Assembly (NCBI GenBank): GCA_026315105.1
Contig: CM048744.1
Location: 25,523,759 to 25,587,758, forward strand
Reading direction: 5' to 3'
From: Locusta migratoria
Taxonomy: Eukaryota; Arthropoda; Insecta; Orthoptera; Acrididae
DNA: 64,000 nt
In this document: positions 42,691 through 51,956 of the stretch, piece after piece
Position numbering within the stretch: position 1 is the stretch's first letter
Layout of the letters: the number at the start of each line of letters is the position of its first letter
Position numbers and translations under genes: made by a program
The notes under the pieces: generated by a model
Told to the model about the DNA's origin: nothing
Database searches by the model: none
The model's input: only the letters and a program-made list of their open reading frames with translations

Positions 42691-42699
42691 AGCGCGCCC

Positions 42700-43085
42700 T
42701 GCCTAACACTGTGCACGCACACGCAGGTGCACCCGGCACTCAGCAACGCGCCCCCCCCCCCTCCCCCCTCCACACCGCCGCTTGCCACTTTGCACAGAGG
42801 CGGCCGGCCAGGGTAAACCAAAGTTCTGAGCTGTTCGCCGGCGCCGCGCTAAAAGCCCCGCCCAACTTGAGCGGCGACAAACATAAACAGGGGAGCAGTT
42901 GGTATCGCGTGGCGTGCCGTGACCTTCATCACCGGCCGGCCATACACGGCGTGAATATTAAAGCGGTGTGCGCCAGTGGAGTGTTAACTGCGGGGAACGA
43001 GGGTCCGGCCGCCGCGCCGCCTGCGTAGGCCTGTGTGCAATATTCCAGCGGCCGGCAACGCCTGTGGCGCAGAAACAGAAGTCAG
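42700..43085. other. GC/CpG-rich island, candidate host promoter/first exon
   Basis: About 390 bp of CpG-rich DNA with a C-run at 42752-42770. The overlapping ORFs 42654-43028 and 42968-43171 have no domain. No defining promoter element is visible. Confidence 0.4.
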
Positions 43086-43089
43086 GCTG

Positions 43090-43620
43090 TAATCACACAG
43101 CAAGGCTATGGGCGACGCCACCTGCTCTAAACGTCGATTGGCAACACTGTTACAAAGTACACAGCGATTAGCTGCCCCCTTCCGGCTTGTTGTTGTGACG
43201 TAAACCTTCAACATATATAGGGGTTTGTTTCCTTGATCGAGGGGAGGATACGTAACTTCCCGGAATTGCATGATTTCCATGTTAGAGACCATTTGTTGGC
43301 AACCGTGTTTTGGGACCAGTCTTCATTCCAACTCGCCTAACACGTCGGACCTACCAGCGTTGGTTGTAGGTGACTACGTCTCCGCTGCTGAAAGAAGTGC
43401 CATTGATGATTCGAAGGATCATGAGGCTGCTACATGATGCAGCTCCAACCAAGATCGACGCTAATGTTCCGGATGCCTCTTATTTTGTTGTTGTTTATCG
43501 TGTGTGTCTTATTTATAATGGCGTTTCATTTTATTTTATACTGTATTTATACTTTGTGTTTCTTTCGGAATGAGATTCACAATCCCCTGGTAATGTCAGC
43601 GCAAATTTTCTACGATGGTT
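43090..43620. other. Unrecognised DNA
   Basis: No supported feature. Confidence 0.4.
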
Positions 43621-43625
43621 TTTCT

Positions 43626-43626
<1 letters not shown>

Positions 43627-43677
<51 letters not shown>
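43627..43677. repeat. Poly(A) tract, 51 nt
   Basis: Pure A run immediately left of an inverted-repeat element. A retrotransposed tail is possible, but no retrocopy is recognised upstream. Confidence 0.95.
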
Positions 43678-43679
<2 letters not shown>

Positions 43680-43871
43680 ACTCTATAAGCTATTTCGACT
43701 TAATAGTCATCTTAAGGTGTTATGCCTGCAATACATAAGTTTTCATAATATTTAGTACGATGCTGCCTACTTGTTTTATACAGATGTAAAATAAATGCTA
43801 CATACCACATTCTGTTATGCTGTATATTTCAATATTATCGTGACACGATATATTTTATTATTATTTTTTCT

Positions 43872-43876
<5 letters not shown>

Positions 43877-43917
<41 letters not shown>
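43877..43917. repeat. (TA)n microsatellite
   Basis: About 20 TA units. Confidence 0.95.
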
Positions 43918-43920
<3 letters not shown>

Positions 43921-44279
43921 ATAACTTATAATATTGTGCTGTCATGCAAGATCTTTTATTAAGTTACGGATTTTGACATTTATTTGACAGCTCAACAGAG
44001 ATGTAATATGTTTACATTATTTGCACAGAGAATATATATCTATGAGGCAAAGCTTTTATTTAAGATTGTACGAAATATGTTGGGCTTTTTTATCTTTGAT
44101 AATTTTGTTGGCATATTTTTATGTTAGTTCAACGATGAGATTGTCTCTATGGATAATCATCAATGGTAATTTTGTTATTGCGCTATTATCTATGATTGGC
44201 AGTGGGATTGTTTATCCGTTGTCATTATTAAATATTAATATTAAGAAATATTATAAAAACTTATGTATTGCGGGCATAA

Positions 44280-44319
44280 CACCTGAAGATGACTATTAAG
44301 TCGAAATAAGCTTATAGTG
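44280..44319 (+). ncRNA. Hammerhead-ribozyme-like motif 2
   Basis: Order seen: CAC, CTGAAGA, T, GACT-ATTA-AGTC hairpin, GAAA, TAAGCTTA, TA, GTG. CAC pairs with the final GTG (stem I), GACT with AGTC (stem II), and AUAA..UUAU forms a tight palindromic stem III. Type I hammerheads have the same order (CUGANGA, stem II, GAAA, stem III, UH). One extra base (T) between CTGAAGA and stem II departs from the consensus, so activity is doubtful. Confidence 0.4.
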
Positions 44320-44324
44320 CAACT

Positions 44325-44697
44325 AATACGAATTAAGAATATACAGTGTTGTAATTATACAATTCTTATTATTAAAATGTCGATGTACGACATCACTAAC
44401 ACTGTGGGCCCTGCAGATATCAAGTTAATTTGTATAAAATCAACCTTCATCGGAGAATAAATTAATACAAATTCCGTTCACAGATTTCGAAAACCATACT
44501 CCACATAACATCTGGAATAATAGTAACTTCAGTTGCATATTAAATATAACCTTAATATTACAAATTGCCATGCATTCAATATATATACAACACACGCACA
44601 CACACGGGGAAGCACCGTCTTAAATGACACCATATTACCTGAAGCTGTCATCTCAGAAGTAAAGCAAAGTAACACATCTATTTTGTCACTTCCGCAG
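44325..44697. other. Unrecognised DNA
   Basis: AT-rich; nothing recognised. Confidence 0.4.
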
Positions 44698-44952
44698 GTA
44701 ACCCTTTGGTGACCGAATTAATTAAGATTTCGCATATTACTATAACAAGTGGTTTCCTGCTTTTGGAAAGGATAGTGTGTCATATTTCTAAATTTCAGTT
44801 GTTATTTATAGCTTTACAATTACTTGATGTGGGAGGTATATGTCCCACTGGACTCGAGGAGCAGTAAATTTAGGGAACCAATGTTTTTGAAGTAGGGATT
44901 AGGATCTGTACAAATCTGAATGTTAGTGAAATTATTATGTGAAACAATTTTT

Positions 44953-45135
44953 TTATTCAGAACCTAAAATATTTGTGAATAATTTCAAGACATGGGTGGG
45001 TACATGACGGTGTTTTGCGCAGCGCCATATGAGATTTGTGCATGTCCGTCGCTTCCGTGCGCTGCAGCTGCATTGTCTGTGTCGCCTCCTTGTGCTGTTT
45101 GTTGGAAAATGTTCTCCAACTGCACATAAGTGCAC
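44953..45135 (-). pseudogene. piggyBac transposase C-terminal Cys/His-rich remnant
   Basis: Minus-strand ORF includes 'RRRHRQCSCSARKRRTCTNL' and 'CAKHRHVPTHVLKLF'. This resembles the RRRC..C..KRTRT.Y.C..C.VPLC C-terminal zinc-binding domain of piggyBac transposases, with several Cys lost. Confidence 0.6.
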
Positions 45136-45165
45136 ATTATCAAGAACGACAGAAACTGATTTTAA

Positions 45166-45207
45166 TTTTTTTATTTTATTTTATTTTATTTTATTTTATT
45201 TTATTTT
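45166..45207. repeat. (TTTTA)n microsatellite
   Basis: About eight TTTTA units, lying where the deleted part of the piggyBac core would be. Confidence 0.95.
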
Positions 45208-45269
45208 TGAAGTGAAGGACTTTCCCGGTCTACATAGTGCTCACTGTCGTTTGCAAAATCTTCTGTCAC

Positions 45270-45361
45270 ACATTTTACTGATCAAGTGCTATAAGTTCTT
45301 CTGCAGCCTCTTCATCACATTCGTATTCAGAGAATACTTCATCAATGGGCTCTGTAAATAA
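45270..45361 (-). pseudogene. piggyBac transposase N-terminal acidic remnant
   Basis: Minus strand reads 'EPIDEVFSEYECDEEAAEEL', the acidic leader typical of piggyBac transposases, followed by a stop. The catalytic core is absent. Confidence 0.5.
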
Positions 45362-46076
45362 GTGGCTCAATCCTCTTTTGTCAATCTCTACATTTGTAGA
45401 ACAAAATGACAAGATATCACAAAAAGTTACATAATTTATTCTCTTTGTGTATTCTGGTGAGTGTCCAATTCACTTTCTCAGTTTACAACGAAACAGCTGA
45501 ATGCAATGTTGTGGCTTCCAGCCAGTATGAAACAATAACAAGAATCCATTACCACATGACGTTTTCCCCGTTTTATATCAAATCAAGAGAAATCAAATAA
45601 TATTACAGAATCGAAGAAAAAATATATATTTTTTAACATGTCGACAGAAATATGAACAAAAGGCACAACAGAAATTTGTACACACGTTGGTCATAAGGAA
45701 ACCACAAATGTACAAGCGATTTACCAATAAATATTTCTAGCAAACAAACTAAAGAAAACAATAAATACCTTTACCAAGCTCTTTTTTTTCAGACAAGACA
45801 AACTAGTACATGAAACTGCCAAAACACGAGGCACACTAAGCACAACTGAAACAAAAAATCGATAACAGGCGCTGTGGAAGACGACCAACAAGCCATGTGG
45901 CTCCAGATTGTTGATGTGTTCAACACCAAAGGGCAGCGCAACAAAGATGTGGAATTTTTATAACCCTGTGAACTCAGTGTCACAAATTCGTATGTGGGAC
46001 ACATATGTCCCGCTGGTCACGAAAGGGTTAAATAACGTATGATGGTTTCAGTACAGAGAATATAAGGTACACATTG

Positions 46077-46588
46077 GTAATGCGAAGAAAACCATTTTTG
46101 ATAAAGAGACATTTGCTAACATCGAATATTAATTTAAGTGAAAGAAAGTCTTTTCTGAATGCATTTGTGTTGGAGTATTGCATTGTACAGGAGTAAAGTA
46201 TGGACGATAAATAGTTTAGACGGATAGAGGATAGAGGCTTTTGAAATGTGGAGCTACAGAAGAATGCTGAAGATTAGGTGGGTGGATCGCGTAACTAATG
46301 AAGAGGTAGTGAACAGAATTGGAGAGAAGTGAAATTTCTTCCATACCTTGACTAAAAGAAGGAAGCGATTGGTAGAACACATTATTAGACATTAAGGAAT
46401 CGTAAATTCAGCATTGTAGGAAAGTGTTTGGGGTAAAAATTGCAGAGGGAGACGATTACAGTAAGCAGACTCAAGTAAAAATGATTTTTCGTTCTTAGGG
46501 GAATATAAAGAGACTTGCTCAGGATAGAGTAGGGTGGAGAGCTGCATCAAACTATTCTCCGGACTGAAGACCACAACAACAACAACAA
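46077..46588 (+). pseudogene. RTE-type LINE, 5'-truncated 3' end
   Basis: Codons of the RT thumb and C-terminus in broken frames: GACGATAAATAGTTTAGACG, GAAGAATGCTGAAGATTAGG, GGTGGATCGCGTAACTAATG. It ends CGGACTGAAGACCACAACAA with a (CAA)n tail. Closest to copy B. Confidence 0.85.
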
Positions 46589-46589
46589 A

Positions 46590-47025
46590 GCCAGATCATC
46601 GTATCCTCCACAATAACTCAGCAATTGGCAAGCAGCACGATAGGCCACTCTCAGACACATTTATGTAAAACTATTTAATTATTGTTTGTCTAATTTGCCA
46701 GTAACATTATGTAAATAGTGTGTAGCGAGGACGGGCAATCTCATCAAATTAGGCTCGTTTATTTCTTTGTTTCATAATTTATTTCTTCCGCTGATAAATA
46801 GTCACAAGGTGATCGAACAGTAATGAATGCTCTATTTAATATTGTCAAAAATTTAAGTTCGTGGGAAGTTTTCAAAGTTAAGTTAAAACAAGTCTTTCAA
46901 GTCTTTCATGTTAAGAACTCTGCTACCTGTTGAACGGATGGCGATCTGGCAGTGAGGGAGGTGCTAGGGGGGAAAATGTATGTATGTGGTAAAGTAAATT
47001 ACTTGTACTGTTCATGAGGAGAGTT
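46590..47025. other. Unrecognised DNA
   Basis: Nothing recognised. Confidence 0.4.
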
Positions 47026-47029
47026 ACTT

Positions 47030-47656
47030 GGGGTTACAACGGCACTTGATGTTTCATTTTGGAATAAGTAGATCCTGACAGGATAGCGGGAGAGCTGTTC
47101 TTAATATATGACTTAATGACATTCACGAAGATGCTAAGCTAGTTCTTTTTGCTGATGATACAAGTATAGCTATCATACCTGACAAACAGGAATTAACTAA
47201 TGAAATTGTAAATGATATCTTTCAGAAAGTGATTAACTGGTTCTTTACAAATGGACTCTCATTGAACTTTGATAAAACCAGTATATACAGATCCATACAG
47301 TAAATTGCATGACACCATTAATAAATTCAGACTTTGAACATAAATCTGTAACTAAGGTAGCATATTCAAAAATTTTAGGTGTTTGCATTGACGAGGGAAA
47401 CATACTGAAGATCTTCTGAAACGTTTAAGTTCAGCTACTTATGCTATCAGGGTCATTGCAAAATTTGCTGATATACATCTCAGTAAATTAGCTTACTATG
47501 CCTATTTTCATTCACTGCTTCCATATTGCATCATATTCTGGGGCAATTCAACATTGAGTAAAAAAGTATTCATTGCACAAAAGCGTGTATCAGAATAATT
47601 GCTGGAGCCCACCCAAGAGCATCCTGCAGGGGTCTAGGGATCTTCACTGTAGCTTC

Positions 47657-47732
<76 letters not shown>

Positions 47733-48045
47733 CTCATGAAATTTATGATTAAAAATACGACCCAATCCAAAAGTAATAGCAGTGTACATAGCTACAACAC
47801 TAGGAGAAAGGGTGGTATTCACTAGTCAAGGTTAGATCTAATTTTGGCACAGAAAGCAGTGAAATCTTCGGTCACTTACCAAGTAGCATGAAAAGTCTGA
47901 CAGATACCCAACTAGTATTTAAAAAGAAATTTCTGAATGGCAGCTCCTTCTACAATGTAGATGAATTTTTAGATAAAACTTTTAAAAAATTAATAAGCAA
48001 TAAGAAAATGTAAATAAAAAATCCTTAAAATATTGATTGTCATGA
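47030..48045 (+). pseudogene. Jockey/CR1-type LINE, 3' half (third LINE lineage)
   Basis: Broken frames read 'KLVLFADDTSIAIIPDKQE' (RT motif C, about 47140-47190), 'SLNFDKTS', 'KILGVCIDE', 'LAYYAYFHSLLPYCIIFWGN', 'QKRVS.IIAGAHPRASCR' and, after a (TA)n expansion, 'SLMKFMIKNTTQSKS'. It continues through 'HLPSNMKSLTDTQLVFKKKF' to 'YNVDEFLDKTF'. This is a distinct LINE from the ones at 25-29 and 62-63 kb. No tail repeat seen. Confidence 0.75.
47660..47729. repeat. (TA)n microsatellite inside RT codons
   Basis: Thirty-five TA units in the Tyr-Ile codons of '..ASQYIYSLMK..'. Confidence 0.95.
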
Positions 48046-48049
48046 ATAT

Positions 48050-48868
48050 ACAACATTTACTAAACTGCCACGTTCCACATCATTACGAAATGTCGTATAT
48101 AGGCTATGATCTATGAAACAAGTATTCATCTAATCTAATTTTCGTTTTAGAATCTGAGCGGCAAACGCCCGATTTGTCGGGTCTTTATAAAGGGCTAATG
48201 TGTGCCAGATTAAGAACTTTCAACTTTTCCGATTACATTACGGAATTGTAATTGAACAGGGTATGTGATTATAGACGACAAATTAAGTGTGTTGGTATGT
48301 TATTAGTGGGACTATGTTTCGACCTAACGTCTATTTTGTATTGTAATATTGTTTCACAAATGTTGGAATATGTGTAGAGTTTCTGACCACAGGTACAAAG
48401 TAATATTTGCTGCTAATGGAGTTGCTGGCCAAGAAAGTAGGCGTGTACGGTTTGACCCAGTACCTACATGGAGCCATATCGTTTAACAGAGATATACATA
48501 GCCCAATGCGTGGAAGTTGTTTTTAGGCAGTACAGCATAGTTTGGTCAACACAAACAGGTCACATAGTTAAATATATCGTCGCCGAGTTTAAATCAGTGT
48601 CAACCAAAAAGTCACGTTTTATTACGATGTTACGTGACCCTATCATCTGTGCTGTCAGGCGGTCATCAGCAGAAATAGTCGCGCAGATTTCTTGAAAACC
48701 TTCCCGGTCATTTGCAGAAAGGTCGTACGTGACAGGGAGCGATTATACTGGAGGTGTGTAACCGCAAGTAATTTCAAATAAAAATAACAGTTCTCATAAA
48801 ATTTCATCCAGCTCTTGTAACGCGTCAAACGAATTCGAGAAAACTTCAAAATCACCTACTGGAATCGT
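48050..48868. other. Unrecognised DNA
   Basis: Short ORFs only; nothing recognised. Confidence 0.4.
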
Positions 48869-48881
48869 TATAAAATTTACA

Positions 48882-49080
48882 AAAATGTTCAAATGTTTGT
48901 AGAACTTATGGGACTTAACTACGGGGTCATCAGTCCCTAAACTTACAAACTACTTATGAACTAGCTAAGACTAAGGACGGTACAAATATCCATGCCCGAG
49001 GGGGGATTCGAACCCCCGACCGTAGTGGCCGTGCAGACCGTGACTGGAGCGCCTCAGTCCCCTCGGCCACCGCGGCCGGC
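48882..49080 (-). repeat. tRNA-derived SINE, full length, 12-bp duplication
   Basis: ATAAAATTTACA (48870-48881) and ATAAAGTTTACA (49081-49092) flank a well-preserved minus-strand copy with intact head and box B. It is close to the majority sequence. Confidence 0.93.
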
Positions 49081-49183
49081 ATAAAGTTTACACATTTATT
49101 TGGAATGAATGTTATATATATGACTATAACATTCTTTCCAATTGTTTGAGAAAATTATTTGTCTTTAAGAGTAGAAGCAAATA

Positions 49184-50484
49184 TCTTCTTACTTGTATAT
49201 AAAGCAGTGTGTCCGTGTGTTTGTCTGTACGTATTGCATACAAATCTACAGTTTTGTTCCAATATATATGAAATTTTGCACTCGTAAGCTTCAATCCACG
49301 AGGTCGCTCGCCGAAAGTGTAAGGATCACGTACAACACAGAATTCACGAGATATGACGTCATAAACAATGAGATGCGAGAACAACCGCTACATCACGCGA
49401 TATTGTTGCACATTTCCTCCTAAACCACTGAACCGATTTCACCCAAATTTGATACACATATTCGTTACTGCGAGGTAACAGTTGCTGCAGGGTTAATTAT
49501 CACATACGACATACGATTCAGGTGATATGACGTCATAAACAATAGTAATCGCAAAAAACTGGCACATAATGCGACGAGAAATCATTCATACACTGTATGC
49601 GAATGAGAGTACTTAGCAACTTGCAACAAAGTTTAAAAATAATTTCAAATCTTTGTCATATTTCATTTCGCTGACAACCACAGTATAATAATGAAAGGAA
49701 AAAAGTTTCTCGATTACACCTTTTCCGCTGTTCATGCATAAAACTAGGGCATTCGATATGACGTGACAATTTATAATTACTACAGTACTTACTGTAAGAG
49801 CAGGAATTTTTACAGACAGTATGCATACATGTAGTTAAATGTACCTTCGAAAATGTATCACAGTACGACACGTAGTTAATGAGATATGACCACATAAATA
49901 GTAACATTCATGGAAAATCGTCCCATCACGCAGTAAGTTTTAATCTATTACTTCTTTACTACTAATTGTATTCGCAAGAGATTTTACAGGCACACAGCAC
50001 TTATACAAATGAATATATAGCTGATAAATTATACAGTTGTACTACATATAACTAAAAGAAGTGAGATCTTATATACGACGATGGATAAAAGCTTTTCACA
50101 TCAGGCACCATGTTTTATTACATTTCTCATTTAGTACTAACACACTTCTATTATTCGGTCAGCTAAAGGGAATTCACAACATTCAACCAAATTTTAACTG
50201 TGAAGCACACACGGCTGTATGTGAAAGAGCTACAGGGAATGGAAGAGAATGAAACGATGTATATACGAGGATTGCCCTTTATTTCCGACAGATCTATCTG
50301 TTAACTTCACGAGAATGCAATTTTATACATTACACAAGAGCCTTATTTCTTACATATTCTCCTTTAAATAAACATATTATTAGAAAAATGGTCAGAGAGA
50401 GAGAGAGAGAGAGAAGGGATAGGAGAAGTACTAACTGAAAACTTAAATAAATAAATAACCGGGAAACGCTGGGCTTTCTGCTAG
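49184..50484 (+). mobile_element. Helitron-like element copy 2 (non-autonomous, 1.3 kb)
   Basis: Begins TCTTCTTACTTGTATATAAA after an A and ends with the hairpin-like ACCGGGAAACGCTGGGC then TTTCTGCTAG before a T. A TC start, a short GC hairpin just before a CTAG end, and insertion between A and T are the Helitron rules. No Rep/helicase is encoded. A (GA)n run at 50394-50413 precedes the 3' end. Copy 1 is at 22938-23930 in the same orientation. Confidence 0.75.
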
Positions 50485-51670
50485 TTCGTAGTAAATGTGA
50501 AGTTACGATTGGATAGCGTTGTTGATGCAGTATGTGTATCGGATTCTACTATTGTAACCTCAGCCGGTTTCATTAGAGCACACACTTGCAAATTAGACAG
50601 ATTATGCAGTTTGGACACGTATTACCGCAGCCCTTCTCTGGGATACGCAAATCGCATGCCACCTGCTATTACTGATATATAAAAGTGATTTTACGAGGCA
50701 GTCTGATCACTCCTCATAGATTGTTTGCATATGGTTCTGTTATTTACCCACAAATAAAATCATCAGAAGCTCAAAACTATTTGGAAATTTATTTTGAGAA
50801 CACATCTTTATGCTGCAAAAATTGGGTATTGTGCTTAATAGTGGCGAATCCAGTAATTTGATGTGGGGGAGCTGTGTCATAAAAGGCCTATAAAAATAAT
50901 AAAATAAAGGTTGTTGGATGTCACGGTCTGTGCTTAGTCATGCCTATTTAGAAGAGGCATGCAAACATCGACATGATTGCTCGAAAGAAAACTCGTATCA
51001 GACGTACTAGGGTTTCCTCATTGTCTGGCTACGTCGATGGTCCCTAAATACTGTCAAGTGTCAGGTCATCTGGGTACTGCGGAGAACCTGTTAAATTCCG
51101 CTTACACATTAAATCACACAGGTCTCACGGTTATCAGTTCAACTAAATATAGGGTGGGACAAATGAAAGTTGCCCTGATAAGTGGACTGTATTTTGAAAC
51201 CACCAGCGACAACGTTAACAATGGATGAAAAAACGTACAGCTACTTCCGACAACTTCCCCGTCTAGAATTTTTATAGGTTGAATATAACTCTTCGCTTCC
51301 AATATTTTACCCCTGATACGTTCAGAATTTGCAAGGTGTATTGCTGTCGACATTGTCAAAGGCTCTTACGTTTGCTACGCTGTATATGGATGGTAGACAA
51401 AATGTCATGTCTGATTGGAAGGCAACAGCCAATCAGCAATTAGCACCCAGGGGATGGCTTTTCCTGCTGCGAACGTTCAGGCCGCGCATCAGTTCCGCTG
51501 TGTCCGCTGTTCTGTTTACACTGCAGAACCCGGGACAAGTGGAGCCGCTGGCTGCCGCACACACGCGGCCGTTGGGCAGGGGTTGCCGGCAGCCACGTTG
51601 ATGTTTGATGTCGGTATTAGATAACCGAAAAATTCACAGTATATAAGGGTGTACATTCACCAGCATCCAA
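50485..51670. other. Unrecognised DNA
   Basis: No gene. GTGGGACAAATGAAAGTTGCCC at 51153-51174 resembles ends of some insect DNA elements, but no partner is seen. A mildly GC-rich stretch occurs at 51.47-51.60 kb. Confidence 0.35.
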
Positions 51671-51679
51671 CAGCTAACC

Positions 51680-51719
51680 GCCCTGAAGACGACCACTGCA
51701 CAGTGGTCGAAACGTAGGC
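51680..51719 (+). ncRNA. Hammerhead-ribozyme-like motif 1
   Basis: Order seen: GCC, CTGAAGA, C, GACCACTG-CA-CAGTGGTC hairpin (8 bp), GAAA, C-G, TA, GGC. GCC pairs with the terminal GGC (stem I), and AC/GU gives a minimal self-complementary stem III followed by A at the cleavage position. This is the type I hammerhead order with the very short stem III known from Penelope-like elements and retrozymes. As in motif 2, one extra base lies between CTGAAGA and stem II. Confidence 0.45.
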
Positions 51720-51721
51720 AA

Positions 51722-51780
51722 TTCATTTGCTAAGTGTTTAAATATGACGCGGCCTAATACAGAGAATTGTTTTATTCATA
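51722..51780 (+). repeat. 59-bp repeat, left copy
   Basis: ATTCATTTGCTAAGTGTTTA and following CGGCCTAATAC and AATTGTTTTATTCA recur at 55217-55275 with about four differences. It lies directly downstream of hammerhead-like motif 1 and is probably part of the same repeat. Confidence 0.85.
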
Positions 51781-51956
51781 ATGTAATTTCACTATTGCCG
51801 AGGTGGGGTGGCTTGCGTGCCTCAACGATACAGATAGCCGTACCGTAGGTGCAACCACAGCGGAGGGGTATCTGAGTAGGGGCAGCAGCCTTATCAGTAG
51901 TTACAGGGGCAACAGTCTGGATGATTGACTGAGCTGGCCTTGTAACATCAGCTAAT

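Larger units (their letters stand above)
43678..44322. mobile_element. Inverted-repeat element carrying a hammerhead-like motif
   Basis: The first about 75 bp (43678-43755) and the last about 80 bp (44240-44322) are inverted repeats: TTATTTCGACTTAATAGTCA and GTGTTATGCC.GCAATACATA on one strand. The AT-rich middle has a (TA)n run at 43877-43917 and a 92-codon ORF (44021-44299) with hydrophobic stretches but no known domain. Each arm holds a CTGAAGA...GAAA-type motif, better kept in the right arm. Inverted terminal repeats with ribozyme-like cores recall Penelope-type pLTRs, but no Penelope RT is present. A MITE is the alternative. Confidence 0.55.
44702..46027 (-). mobile_element. piggyBac-like element, internally deleted
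   Basis: The right end on the minus strand begins CCCTTTCGTGACCAGCGGGA and is followed outside by TTAA (46028-46031). The left end begins CCCTTTGGTGACC at 44702 and is preceded by GTAA (44698-44701), a one-base change of TTAA. CCC termini and TTAA targets are the hallmark of piggyBac. The 1.33 kb is too short for a full element. Transposase remnants lie on the minus strand in the right order. GGGACATATGTCCC-like palindromes occur near both ends. Confidence 0.75.

Noticed and set aside
44021..44299. 92-codon ORF with hydrophobic stretches
   Set aside because: The region is AT-rich, which yields Ile/Leu/Phe/Tyr-rich translations; it overlaps the terminal inverted repeat and has no homology I recognise.
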